Positions 15,597 to 24,731 of a stretch of DNA of 48,474 bases are shown here, piece by piece. Positions within the stretch are counted from its first letter, which is position 1. The number at the start of each line of letters is the position of its first letter. Position numbers and translations under genes: made by a program. The stretch lies in the NCBI GenBank assembly GCA_964438735.1, contig CAYTLW010000049.1, positions 1-48,474 of the forward strand. Reading direction: 5' to 3'. The notes under the pieces are model-generated. The model was not told the origin of the DNA and did no database searches. It worked only from the letters and a program-made list of their open reading frames with translations. This DNA comes from CAYTLW01 sp964438735. Its GTDB lineage: Bacteria > Myxococcota_A > UBA9042.

Positions 15597-18032
15597 TCAG
15601 TCCGCCTTTTCCACCGGGAATCCGGCCTCCCGCCACGCGTCCAGGCCGCCATCGAGGGTGGCCACGCTGGTGAACCCCTGCTCGGCCAGCCACATGGCCG
15701 CGCGCAGGCTACGAACGCCCGAGGCACAGACCAGCAGCAGCGAATCGTCAGATGGCAGATCGGCGGCGGCGGCCTGCAACTCGCCGCCATTCCAGGGCAG
15801 CAGCTTCGCCTGCAGTAGTCGTCCGCCCCGCCACTCGTCGACGTCGCGCACATCGAGCACGCGCCAGCGTCCCGAGGTCACCGCCTGCTCGACCTTGCGC
15901 GGCGGCAGGCGCTGGACCACGTCGCCAGACAGGGCCACCGGCGCGGCGGAGAATTCCAGGCTGGCGGCATCCAGCGACTCGTAGAGCTCCCGCACCCGGT
16001 CGACCAGGGCTTCGATCTGCTCGCGGGCCTGGGGCAAATCCTCCGGCCGCTCCAGAGCACGACGGAACAGGCGCAGCACGGCCGGATCCACCAGCTGCCG
16101 AGCAACAAAGTGTTCGGCGAAGAGCAAGAAGGTGCCCGCCGGACTGCTGCCCTCGACGCTACGGGTGACCAACAGGGCGCGCGCCGCGGCCAGGACCGCC
16201 TCGAGCAACAGCGGCGCCGGCTCTTTGGAGCGCTTCGCCTTGCGCAGCCGGCCCTGGGCCAGGCGAAGGTCGTCTTCGATCAACGCCAGCGTGCCGGCGC
16301 CGCATTCGCCTTCTCCCCGACCGGCCAACGAGAAGGGGCGGTCGGCGCCCCAGTCGACGTGTAGATCGGTCTCCCCGGAGCGTCCGGAGCGGTCTGCGTG
16401 GCGCTCCAGCAAGGCCTGGGCCTGTTGCCGGCCGCCGGCGTCGAGCCAGTCGTGGAAGTCTGCCCCCGAAGCCGACTCCCAGGCCGATAGCGTGTCCTGC
16501 AACCAGGTCGGCACGTCGCGAGCGGCGATGTCGCCAATGGGTTCTGATTGTCGCGCCCGACCAGGGCCGGCCCGCCCGCCCAGTCCTACCCGGTATGAGG
16601 GCACCAGCTTGCCGTGCAATCGCTGCGCCTTGCCCTGCAGGCCAATCGCCGCCACCGGGTGCTGACCGCACGCATTCGGGCAGCCGTTGACGTGGATCGG
16701 AACCACCTTGTCGAACTCGGCAACCTCCGCTTCGATGGCGCTGGCCAGCCCGCCGCTGAGACAGATGCCCAAGCGGCAGGTATCGGCACCGGTACAGGCG
16801 ACCACGGCCCGCGAGTCGTCGGCCCGGTCCAGCCCTCCATCCAGCGTGCCCAGGTCGCGGTGCAGCTCGGGCAGGGCCTCGGGTCGCAAACCAACCAGGG
16901 CGAAGTCCTGGCGCGGCGTGACCCGCACTTCGGCGCCTTCGTGGCCATCCACCAGGTCTGCGAACGCAACCAGCTGCTCGGCCATGATGTGGCCCAATGG
17001 CACGCCCACGATGGCGCTGACGCGATCCGGCTGGCGCTGTTGGCGCACGTTGAGGCGCCGCCAGCGCTCGAATGTGTTGTCACTCGAGGCGCCCGAGTTT
17101 TCCGGCGCTTCGGCGCCATCGGCCGAGTGCTTGACCGCGGCAACTTCGCCATTGGCCGCTGGTGGGAACGCGCGAACCGCCGCCGTCGCGCTGGGCAGCT
17201 TCTGCTCCCGGGCCAGGTACTCCCGATAGAGCGCCTCGAACGGCCCTTCGCCCATGCGCTCGATGACGAATCGCAGGCGCGCCTGGCTGCGATTGCGCCG
17301 GTCGCCGTGATCCTGGAAGAGGCGCTTGAGGGCCATCACCACGTGACCGATATCGGTCTCGGGCACGAAGGTCTCCAGGCGCGTCGCCGCCCGCGACATC
17401 TGGCCCATACCGCCGGCTGCCCAGACCTCGTAGCCGCGCACGCCGTCGACCTGCCGCGCCACCAGGCCCACGTCATTGAAGGTCGCCAGCGCGCAGTCGG
17501 TGGCGCAGCCCGAGGCGGCGATCTTGAACTTGCGGGGCAGGTTGAAGGAGTCCGGCTGGTCCAGCAGGTGCTCGGTCAGGGCGACCACGGTCGGCCGCAC
17601 GTCGAAGACCTCGTCGGCGCACACGCCGGCCAGGAAGCAGCCGGTGATATTGCGCACCGTATTGCCGCCGCCGCCTTTGGCCGACAGGCCCACTTCGGCC
17701 AGGGCGTCGACCAGGTCGGGCATCTCGGCCACGCCGACATAGTGAATCTGCAGGTCCTGGCGGGTGGTCAGGTGGACCAGCCCGCTGCCGTATTTTCGGG
17801 CCGTACGGGCGACAGCGCGAAGCTGCGTCGTGCTCACGGTGCCGCCGGGGATGCGCACCCGGGCCATGTAGGTGTGGCTGGTTCGCTGCTCGTAGAAGCC
17901 ACGCGGCACGCGCAGGGCCTTGAACATGCGGTCGGTGAAGTGGCCGTCCTGAAAGCGGCCGACCTCGGCCTTGAACTTGTTGAGGTCGGCGCGGACGGCG
18001 GGTGAAAGCTGGGCGGTGTGGCTTGCGTTCAT
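15597..18032 (-). CDS. Sulfite/nitrite reductase fused to rhodanese domain
   Basis: 811 residues from ATG 18032. Residues 1-530 show the duplicated ferredoxin-dependent sulfite/nitrite reductase fold: an N-terminal ferredoxin-like half (VRIPGGTVS, LTTRQDLQIHYV), then the siroheme-[4Fe-4S] cysteines CTGADTC and NGCPNAC (C-x5-C and C-x3-C). Residues about 540-690 are an unassigned helical region. Residues about 705-810 are a rhodanese domain with LDVRDVDEW and active-site loop CASGVRS, containing the persulfide-forming Cys. The enzyme would reduce sulfite to sulfide (or nitrite to ammonia); the rhodanese could handle the sulfur product. The fusion favours sulfite as substrate (inference). No sirohaem synthesis genes are adjacent. 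Confidence 0.88.
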   Translation of the reverse strand: MNASHTAQLSPAVRADLNKFKAEVGRFQDGHFTDRMFKALRVPRGFYEQRTSHTYMARVRIPGGTVSTTQLRAVARTARKYGSGLVHLTTRQDLQIHYVGVAEMPDLVDALAEVGLSAKGGGGNTVRNITGCFLAGVCADEVFDVRPTVVALTEHLLDQPDSFNLPRKFKIAASGCATDCALATFNDVGLVARQVDGVRGYEVWAAGGMGQMSRAATRLETFVPETDIGHVVMALKRLFQDHGDRRNRSQARLRFVIERMGEGPFEALYREYLAREQKLPSATAAVRAFPPAANGEVAAVKHSADGAEAPENSGASSDNTFERWRRLNVRQQRQPDRVSAIVGVPLGHIMAEQLVAFADLVDGHEGAEVRVTPRQDFALVGLRPEALPELHRDLGTLDGGLDRADDSRAVVACTGADTCRLGICLSGGLASAIEAEVAEFDKVVPIHVNGCPNACGQHPVAAIGLQGKAQRLHGKLVPSYRVGLGGRAGPGRARQSEPIGDIAARDVPTWLQDTLSAWESASGADFHDWLDAGGRQQAQALLERHADRSGRSGETDLHVDWGADRPFSLAGRGEGECGAGTLALIEDDLRLAQGRLRKAKRSKEPAPLLLEAVLAAARALLVTRSVEGSSPAGTFLLFAEHFVARQLVDPAVLRLFRRALERPEDLPQAREQIEALVDRVRELYESLDAASLEFSAAPVALSGDVVQRLPPRKVEQAVTSGRWRVLDVRDVDEWRGGRLLQAKLLPWNGGELQAAAADLPSDDSLLLVCASGVRSLRAAMWLAEQGFTSVATLDGGLDAWREAGFPVEKAD

Positions 18033-18096
18033 GGCCGCAAGGGTAGGCCGTCCGCGATCGGGGTTCAACGCACCTGGAGGTGTCTTTGCAAACGCC

Positions 18097-19488
18097 CTAC
18101 TTCTTCACCAGGTACATGCCCAGCAGGCACATCTCATCGTCGGAGCCGAGGCCGGGCAGGACCGGGTGGGTCTCCTTGGATGTGTCGAAGGTGCAGGTGG
18201 CGTCGAGCTTCGTCTTGGCGTTGAAGGTCAGCGGCTCCTGGAACCAGTACATCTGCTGCCAGTTGAAGTCCCAATGATGCAGCTTGGTGGCGCACTTTTG
18301 CGGCCCGCCATCCTGCTGGATCATCACGTCCATGCCGCGGCCGCGTTTGTGCATATGCGGGAAGACGCCGTACATCTGCAGGTCGGTGCCGGCCTCTTTG
18401 GGCAAGGTATGGCTCAGGTTGTCCAGTGTGGCCTTCCAGTTGAAGGGCACCTCGGCCTTGCCCGCCTCGAGGGGGTGGCCCTTGCCGGCGAAGATCTCGG
18501 TGAAGAGGAAGGGATCGTGCAGCACGATCCAGGCCTCGCGATCGACGGTGTCGGCCCACTTGATGCGGATCTTGGAGCGATCGGGCAGCGGCTTGCCGGT
18601 GACGTTGTAGTGCATCTGCACGACCAGCATGTCGCCCTTGCGGACTCGCAGACCGGTGCCTTCAGGATACTTGTTCACGCCGCCGCCGGGCGCCCATGCG
18701 ACCAGCAGTGGACCGGGCGCGACGCCTTCGCCGACCGCGCCATAGCAGGGCCAGCCGGGTCGATCGCCCTCGGCCTTGACCAGCGCGTCGATGACCTGCT
18801 GGTTGGTGCCATACTTCTTGAACGCCATGGGGATGCCGTTGGGATTGACCGCGAAGGCGACCACGTGGTGCACCACCTTGGGCTCGCCCGGGACCACCTC
18901 GACGGCGGTGATGAAGCGATCCTTGTCCTGGCCCAGCGGGATGGCGAAGCAGCGGTAGTCGTCGAACTCCTTGACCGCTTCACCTTCGTGATGGCCACCG
19001 TGCAGGTCATCTTGCGGCGTATAGGTCACCGGCATGATGTACTCCACGCCCCCCTTCAGCGGCGGCGAGGGGTCGGCCTTGCCGGGGTCCTTGCTGGCGT
19101 CGCCAGCGGGCATCTTGCCGTCGACCCAGTCGGCGATGGTCTCCACGTCGGCTTCGGACAGCCAGCGGCTGTGCTTGTAGGTGCTGCAGCTGCCGTCGTC
19201 GAGCACGCCCCACGGCGGCATGGTGCGCGCCTTGACCGCCACCTTGGAGGCCAGGCCGTACTTGCGGGCCGCGTCCAGGTCGTCCAGGCGGAAGGGCGCG
19301 ATCCCGCCCTCGACGTGACAGGAGGTGCAGTTGTCCTTGTAGATGGGGGCGACGTGCTCGTAGAAGCGCACCGGCCCGTCGCTGGCGTATTTGGGCGCCT
19401 CGTCTTCGCCGTCGTCCTCGCTGGCGCAGCCGCCGAGCGCGACCATCGCCGCCAGGAGACCGATCATCGTGTGCTTGCTGACCTTCAT
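18097..19488 (-). CDS. Cytochrome c-copper type II monooxygenase lipoprotein
   Basis: 463 residues; start ATG 19488, where the signal peptide MKVSKHTMIGLLAAMVALGGC fits a lipobox (the frame runs upstream to 19716). Residues 40-130 are a class I cytochrome c-like domain with heme site CTSCH and possible distal Met in RTMPPW. The rest resembles copper type II ascorbate-dependent monooxygenases (PHM/DBM fold): VVHHVVAF (CuH-type His pair), VVQMHYN (third His), PHMH (CuM His pair) and CLLGMYLV (candidate Met ligand), all in the expected order. It would be an envelope oxidase fed by its own heme domain; the substrate is unknown. The gene stands alone. Confidence 0.82.
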   Translation of the reverse strand: MKVSKHTMIGLLAAMVALGGCASEDDGEDEAPKYASDGPVRFYEHVAPIYKDNCTSCHVEGGIAPFRLDDLDAARKYGLASKVAVKARTMPPWGVLDDGSCSTYKHSRWLSEADVETIADWVDGKMPAGDASKDPGKADPSPPLKGGVEYIMPVTYTPQDDLHGGHHEGEAVKEFDDYRCFAIPLGQDKDRFITAVEVVPGEPKVVHHVVAFAVNPNGIPMAFKKYGTNQQVIDALVKAEGDRPGWPCYGAVGEGVAPGPLLVAWAPGGGVNKYPEGTGLRVRKGDMLVVQMHYNVTGKPLPDRSKIRIKWADTVDREAWIVLHDPFLFTEIFAGKGHPLEAGKAEVPFNWKATLDNLSHTLPKEAGTDLQMYGVFPHMHKRGRGMDVMIQQDGGPQKCATKLHHWDFNWQQMYWFQEPLTFNAKTKLDATCTFDTSKETHPVLPGLGSDDEMCLLGMYLVKK

Positions 19489-19616
19489 GCATCCGCCTGT
19501 GCGCGCGTGGGAAGCGGCGCGCATGTGGGGTAGCCAATGCCGCAGGGTCGGTCGAGGGGTTCGCCGCCACCGCCCCGTGCAGACGCAGGATTCTCCGTCG
19601 GCCGATCCGGTGGCGC

Positions 19617-21296
19617 TCAAGGGTTGGTGCACACCTTCTTGTCGGCGATCCAGTTGTACATGCACTTCAGCGGCCAGGGACAGGTGACGTCGAACTGGCA
19701 GGCGCGGAACGCGCACAGGGCCATGTCGTCACCCTCGGGCGCGGCCGGCTTGATGTGTTCGGGGTCGTCGGGGCAGTCCTTGGTGCGGGCGCGGTTGATC
19801 CAGCTGGCGCAGATGCCCTTGGTCATGTTCGAACCCACCGGCCAGCAGAAGCCGCGACACTCGTTCTGCTGGTTGCCCTCCTTGTCGAAGAGGCTGCAGC
19901 GCTGGCCGTCGGGCAGGGCGCTCTCGTCAGCCACCGCGCCGCAGGCACCGGTGCGCCTGTTGCAGGGGATGAAGGGCCAGCAATCGGTGTTGTCGGAGCA
20001 GTGCACATAGCAGCCGGGCGCATCGTTGGGATTGTTGAACAGCCACAGCCCGGTGCAGACCTGGTACTTGGAACAGCCGCCCTCGGCGCCCGAGGGCAGC
20101 CCTTTCTTGCAGGTGCGGGTGCACAGACCGCCACCGATCTGGTTGAGGCAGGTGGTGCCGGCGCCGCCGCATTGTTTGGCCTCGGCCGCGGAGTCGTCGA
20201 TGTGATTGCAGGGTTGGGTGCACACGCCGTAGGTGGACTGCCGACTGCACACCTGGGCGCCGCCATCGCAGTCGTCCTCGGTGGTGCAGTGCTGGCCGGC
20301 CTTGCTGCCTGCGCCGGTCGCCTTGGCCGGACCCATGTAGGGCGCCGGTCCGGGGCTCGGTGGATCGGCGCAGGTGGGCGCCGTCTGCTCCTGCACAAAG
20401 CGCGTCCGCTTGACCCACAGGGTGACCACCTCCTCGTAGACCTCGCCCTCGGCGGGAAAGGCGCCGGTCCCGGCGTCGGCGGATCGGTTGTGACAGCGCT
20501 TGTAGACCCCCTGCTTGGCGTCGAAGTCCTCGCAGACGACGCGATCGCCCGGGCCTCCGATGGTGCCGTCGTGGTCGCCGCAGGTGCCCAGGTGCATGAT
20601 TCCGCAGCCGTTGTCGGCCATGGCGCAGTTGCGGAAGGTCATCATGAAGGGGTCGAATCCCCGCCCGCGGCAGGAGTAACGGCGCATGGGGTGCTTGAAG
20701 ATGTTGCCGAAGAAGGCGCCCTCCTCGACCACGAAGAGCTCCTCGGGCGCCTTGCCGGTGTCGTCGTAATGGGTCGGGCTGGGCGCCCGCATCTGAATAC
20801 GCACCGGGATGCCGTAGGCGTTGGTGCGCGCCAGCAGGCATGCCGAGACCCAGCGCTGGCAGCTCTTGTCGCACGGCCCGCTCTGCCACTGCGGCGCCAG
20901 GCCGGACCAGCCCTCGATGGTCAGCTTCTCGCCGCCCAATTCCATACTCACCGATTGACCCTGGGGCAGGGCGCACTCGACGAAGTACTTCATCAGCGAG
21001 CGCAGGTTCCAGTCGTTCTTCAGCAGGTCGGCGAATTGCGCCCCGGCGAGGGACTCGGTGGACAGGGGGTGGCCGACCAGGTCCTGCCACTTCATCGCGT
21101 TGGTCGTCGTGGTGTTCGCCAATACGGGCGCCGAGGCGATGGTCACGCTGGTCGTTGGGGTCGCACGCCGCTGGTCGCAGCCTGCCAGCAGGTTCACCAG
21201 CGTCGCCACGACCAGCGGCACAACAAACGACAAACGCCGCCTCTCGCGGCTCGTCTTGCCATTCACACGGGTCCCACCGTCGTACATCTCCCTCAC
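19617..21296 (-). CDS. Large cysteine-rich lipoprotein, copy B of paired module
   Basis: 559 residues from GTG 21296, which overlaps the stop of the small lipoprotein gene (GTGA); ATG 21287 is an alternative. The hydrophobic N-terminus ends in the clear lipobox LLAGC. The central domain carries VEEGAFFGN and YSCRGRGF, exactly as in the protein at 3531-5276, and the C-terminal half has the same Dickkopf-like cysteine pattern (NTDCWPFIPC, CRGFCWP, GICASW). The low-complexity Asn-Gly-Leu segment of copy A is absent. Downstream of the small lipoprotein and translationally coupled to it, so the two are probably made in fixed ratio and act together. Function unknown. Confidence 0.85.
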   Translation of the reverse strand: MREMYDGGTRVNGKTSRERRRLSFVVPLVVATLVNLLAGCDQRRATPTTSVTIASAPVLANTTTTNAMKWQDLVGHPLSTESLAGAQFADLLKNDWNLRSLMKYFVECALPQGQSVSMELGGEKLTIEGWSGLAPQWQSGPCDKSCQRWVSACLLARTNAYGIPVRIQMRAPSPTHYDDTGKAPEELFVVEEGAFFGNIFKHPMRRYSCRGRGFDPFMMTFRNCAMADNGCGIMHLGTCGDHDGTIGGPGDRVVCEDFDAKQGVYKRCHNRSADAGTGAFPAEGEVYEEVVTLWVKRTRFVQEQTAPTCADPPSPGPAPYMGPAKATGAGSKAGQHCTTEDDCDGGAQVCSRQSTYGVCTQPCNHIDDSAAEAKQCGGAGTTCLNQIGGGLCTRTCKKGLPSGAEGGCSKYQVCTGLWLFNNPNDAPGCYVHCSDNTDCWPFIPCNRRTGACGAVADESALPDGQRCSLFDKEGNQQNECRGFCWPVGSNMTKGICASWINRARTKDCPDDPEHIKPAAPEGDDMALCAFRACQFDVTCPWPLKCMYNWIADKKVCTNP

Positions 21297-21721
21297 TCGT
21301 TGGGGCAGCTATGCCAGGCCAGCAGCTGTTCGCAGGTGGCCGAGGCGCATTCGTTGCAGCAGGAGCGGCAGGCCGGCCAGGTGCTGCAGCGTGCGGCGAG
21401 ATAGGGGCCCATGCTCAGGATCGAGGGATCCTGGTAGCAGCACTTGCCGATATTGAGGTAGCAGGCGGAGCAATCCTCGGCGCCCTCGGATTTACAGCAG
21501 CGGAAAGCCGTCGACGGTGGCCCCCCGTCGGCTGATTCGGCGTCGGTGGAGTCCTCGGCAGTCGCATCCGAGACCGTCACTGGTCCCGCAGCGTCCGGTT
21601 CGGTCGTCGGCTGGGCCTCTTCGCATGCCGCCATGCCGGCACAGAGCGCCAGCACCCCGCACAAGAGCGCACCCGACAACGGCGTCGTCGGCGCGCCGAT
21701 CCCCCCTCGCCTGCTCACCAT
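21293..21721 (-). CDS. Small 13-cysteine lipoprotein, copy B of paired module
   Basis: Start chosen at ATG 21721 (142 residues), giving signal peptide MVSRRGGIGAPTTPLSG onward with lipobox MAAC; the frame is open to 21916 but earlier starts (such as 21748) lengthen a basic leader and approach the divergent gene. After an acidic linker come thirteen cysteines: CC-x7-DC-x-ACY-x-N-x2-KCC, then CRSCCNECAS and a terminal CP. This matches the protein at 5332-5772 at every cysteine. It lies directly upstream of, and overlaps, the large lipoprotein gene. Confidence 0.8.
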   Translation of the reverse strand: MVSRRGGIGAPTTPLSGALLCGVLALCAGMAACEEAQPTTEPDAAGPVTVSDATAEDSTDAESADGGPPSTAFRCCKSEGAEDCSACYLNIGKCCYQDPSILSMGPYLAARCSTWPACRSCCNECASATCEQLLAWHSCPNE

Positions 21722-21824
21722 CCACCCTTCGGGCGGCCCACGCGCCATGCCTTTCGCAGGGCGCCGCGACCGCCCGAACATGTTAGTCTGCCCGCGTCCA
21801 ACGATCCCAGCGGGAGGTTCAGTC

Positions 21825-23957
21825 ATGCGTTCTCGACCCCACAACGGCACCCGATTGGCCATGCTGCTGCTGCCGATCCTGCTGGCTGGCCCGGCCTTCG
21901 CCGCCGGACCCACCACCCTCGGCCTCAGCGGCAGCCTGAGCAGCGGCGCGGGCCCGGTGGCCGACGGGACCTACAAGCTCACCTTCCGACTCTTTGCCAG
22001 CGCCCTGGGCGGCAAGGTGTTGTGGCAGGAGGGGCCCCTGGATGTGACCGTCGCCAGCGGCCGCTTCGGCCATGCCCTCGGCTCCTCCAAGCCGCTGACC
22101 GCCAAGATCCTGGCCGGTGCCAAGCAGGGCTGGTTGACGGTCCAGGTGGGCAACGATCCGCCGCTGCCTGCCCGTCCCCTGCATGCGGTCGCCTGGGCCC
22201 TGCGCGCCAGCGAGGCCGACGCGGTCGCCTGTTCCGGCTGCATCGGTGACGGTCATCTCGCAGGTGGCAGCATCAGCGCCAGCAAGGTCGGCTTCACCTA
22301 CGCCGGTTCGTCGACCAAGGGCGGCCCCGCCACCTCGGCCAAGGTCGCCACTGACCTGAAGTGCACCGGCTGCGTCTCGGTCGCAGAGCTCAAAATCGAC
22401 GGCGACCTGGACCTGGGCGGCAACGCGCTCAAGGCCGCCAAGATCGCCGCTACAGCCATCGCCGCCGGCCAGGTCGCAGCGACCACCTTCGTGGGCGACG
22501 GCTCCAAACTCACCGGCATCAAGGTCCCGGCGGGCATGTGCAAGAACAAGGGCGAGGTGGTCAAGGGCATCAACCCCGACGGCAGCCTGTCCTGCATCCC
22601 CGGCACCAACGCCGACGCTTTGCCGGCGGACGCCCTGGACGAGATCTCCAACGGTCAACTCACCACCGAGTTCCTGCACGAGACCTCCAATACCAAGGCC
22701 GTGCCAATACCGGACAACAACCCCATCGGCGCCAGCAGCGACATCGTGTTGCCCGATGTAGGCACCGCCAAGGGCATCGTGATCTCCGTCGACATCGCCA
22801 GCTCCGACATCTCGCAGGTGGAGGTGACGGTCTTCGACCCCAACAAGGGCAAGTTCGTGCTGCACAGCAAGACCGGCAAAGGCAAGGTGCTCAAGAGCTC
22901 GTGGCCGACACCCACCAAGACCGTCAGCGGCGACCTGAGCGGCTGGATCGGCAAGAACCCCAAGGGCACCTGGCGTCTGAAGGTGGTCGACAGCAAATTC
23001 GTCAACAACGGCAGCGACGGCGCCATCAAGTCCTGGTCCATCGCCGTGCAGACCCTGTCCAACAAGAAGGTCGAGGCCAAGGGCCTGTTGCTGACCTCGG
23101 GCGGACTGCAGCTGCTCAGCGCCACCAAGGCGCCGGTGGCCTGCGATGCCGCCCATTTCGGCTTCCTTTACGCCAATCCGGAGACCAAGAGCATCTTCGT
23201 CTGCAATGGCGACGCCTTCTATCCCATCTCCCTGATTACCCTGGGCACCAAGGCGGTGCCGGCGGCCAGCTGCAAGGACCTGCTCGCCAAAGTGCCGCTA
23301 TCGGCCACCGGCGTGTACTGGCTCGACCCCGACGGCAAGGGCCCGACGGCGCCCTTCCGCGCCTACTGCGACATGGTCACCGATGGCGGCGGCTGGACCC
23401 TGGTCTGGAGCAACCGCCGCGGTGGCACCGGCAAACACGAGACCAATATGAAGTGGAACACCGCCATCAACACGCCACCGCTGACGGTGGGGGCGCTTGG
23501 CGAGGATCTGGAGAAGTTCCAGGTCTACACCGGCCTCAAGCACTGGATCGACATCGCCACGGGTGCACAGCTTCGCTACACCTGGGCGCACAACTTCGGC
23601 AAGCCCATCGACCAGAGCTATCGCTGCAATTTCAAGCTGGATCCGAAAAACGCCTACACAATCAGTTTCAGCGGTTGCAAGCAGCTCGTTGGCAAGGTGG
23701 CGCCCGGCCTGGTGGCGGCCCATAACGGCAAGAAGTTCACCACCAGCGACAAGGATAACGACACCTACGGCCAGAACTGTGCCAGCCACTACTCGGGCTC
23801 ACCCTGGTGGTACACGGCCTGCTGGAGCGGCAACATCAACGGCGGCGGCCAGGGCGGCAATGGCTACCAAAATGCGGCGTACTGGACCGGCTCGGCCAAC
23901 GCGGATGGCAAGCCGGACGGCAGCGGCGGTGGCAACGGATGGATTTTCGTGCGTTGA
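21825..23957 (+). CDS. Secreted P-domain and fibrinogen-like protein
   Basis: 710 residues from ATG 21825, preceded by GGGAGG. Residues 1-26 form a Sec signal peptide (ending GPAFAAG). Residues 30-130 resemble a beta-rich N-terminal module common on bacterial fibre-like proteins (DGTYKLTFRLF, LWQEGPLDVTV, GRFGHALG). Residues about 290-412 match the proprotein-convertase P (Homo B) domain: IVISVDIASSDISQ, NPKGTWRLKV and IKSWSIAV. Residues about 480-710 resemble a fibrinogen C-terminal domain (FRAYCDMVTDGGGWTLVW, later aromatic/Gly-rich loops). A P-domain without its protease beside a carbohydrate-binding fold suggests an extracellular binding protein. It is divergent from the small lipoprotein gene and followed 25 bp later by the HEAT-like lipoprotein. 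Confidence 0.82.
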   Translation: MRSRPHNGTRLAMLLLPILLAGPAFAAGPTTLGLSGSLSSGAGPVADGTYKLTFRLFASALGGKVLWQEGPLDVTVASGRFGHALGSSKPLTAKILAGAKQGWLTVQVGNDPPLPARPLHAVAWALRASEADAVACSGCIGDGHLAGGSISASKVGFTYAGSSTKGGPATSAKVATDLKCTGCVSVAELKIDGDLDLGGNALKAAKIAATAIAAGQVAATTFVGDGSKLTGIKVPAGMCKNKGEVVKGINPDGSLSCIPGTNADALPADALDEISNGQLTTEFLHETSNTKAVPIPDNNPIGASSDIVLPDVGTAKGIVISVDIASSDISQVEVTVFDPNKGKFVLHSKTGKGKVLKSSWPTPTKTVSGDLSGWIGKNPKGTWRLKVVDSKFVNNGSDGAIKSWSIAVQTLSNKKVEAKGLLLTSGGLQLLSATKAPVACDAAHFGFLYANPETKSIFVCNGDAFYPISLITLGTKAVPAASCKDLLAKVPLSATGVYWLDPDGKGPTAPFRAYCDMVTDGGGWTLVWSNRRGGTGKHETNMKWNTAINTPPLTVGALGEDLEKFQVYTGLKHWIDIATGAQLRYTWAHNFGKPIDQSYRCNFKLDPKNAYTISFSGCKQLVGKVAPGLVAAHNGKKFTTSDKDNDTYGQNCASHYSGSPWWYTACWSGNINGGGQGGNGYQNAAYWTGSANADGKPDGSGGGNGWIFVR

Positions 23958-23982
23958 TGCGCCCGCGGGCGGAGGTTCAGCC

Positions 23983-24720
23983 ATGATTCATCTCTCGACC
24001 ATCGCACGGCAGCTGCAGGCGCGGCGGGTGTGCACGCTGCTTGTCATGGTGGGTCTCCTCGCCTGCAGCCGAAGCCAGCCAGAACAACGCGCCCCCGCCG
24101 TCTCCGCTGAGCCGACCGCCGCCAAGCCGCCCGCAACGCCTGTGAAGCCCGCCGCCGCTCCGGCGCTACAGAGCCCGCTGGCCGCCGATTTGAAGACGGC
24201 CCGCGGGACGGCGATTTGCGACCTGGCCGCTCGGATAAAGTTGCCGCGCGATGCCGCATTGCTCGGTCCGGCGCTGGACCTGGCCTTCGAGTTCCGTCGC
24301 GACGAGCAGGCGCGGGAGTGCACATTCAAACTTCTGAAAGGCCTGGATGCCAACGAATCGCTGCCGTCGCTGGCGGGGGCGACGACGGAAAGTGATCGCT
24401 GGATGGCCATCGTCTACCACGCCAATCGCAACCTGCGCGCGCGCCATTTCGACGTCTACGACCTGGCCCTGAAGTCCCCCTTCGGGCGGGTACATCACGC
24501 CGTGGCTGGCGGGTTGGGCGCCTACGGGCCGGTGCCCGAAGCCATCGCGCTGCTGGACCGGGCCATCGATCATGACAACGAGAACGTACGCTTGAAGGCG
24601 GCCAGATCGCTGATCGAGATCGGCGGGGATGATGCCAGGGAGATCCTCCGGCGCCGCTCGAAGGTCGAAAAGGACAAGGCCGTCATCGTCACCATCCACA
24701 GGGCCCTGAAGACCCCCTGA
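23983..24720 (+). CDS. HEAT-repeat-like lipoprotein
   Basis: 245 residues from ATG 23983 with GGAGG upstream. The signal peptide ends in lipobox GLLAC, followed by a Pro/Ala-rich linker. Residues about 75-245 are helical pairs ending with ENVRLKAARSLIEIGGDDA, a HEAT/PBS-lyase-like repeat. Such repeats are protein-interaction scaffolds; no enzymatic motif is visible. It lies 25 bp after the fibrinogen-like gene and 11 bp before another HEAT-like gene, so the three are probably one operon. Confidence 0.7.
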   Translation: MIHLSTIARQLQARRVCTLLVMVGLLACSRSQPEQRAPAVSAEPTAAKPPATPVKPAAAPALQSPLAADLKTARGTAICDLAARIKLPRDAALLGPALDLAFEFRRDEQARECTFKLLKGLDANESLPSLAGATTESDRWMAIVYHANRNLRARHFDVYDLALKSPFGRVHHAVAGGLGAYGPVPEAIALLDRAIDHDNENVRLKAARSLIEIGGDDAREILRRRSKVEKDKAVIVTIHRALKTP

Positions 24721-24731
24721 GAGGAGCCATC

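Noticed and set aside
16614..18005. 463-codon open frame on the plus strand
   Set aside because: Antisense to the siroheme reductase, whose cysteine motifs are clear.
19755..21404. 549-codon open frame on the plus strand
   Set aside because: Antisense to both members of the second cysteine-rich pair; no start signal or domain.
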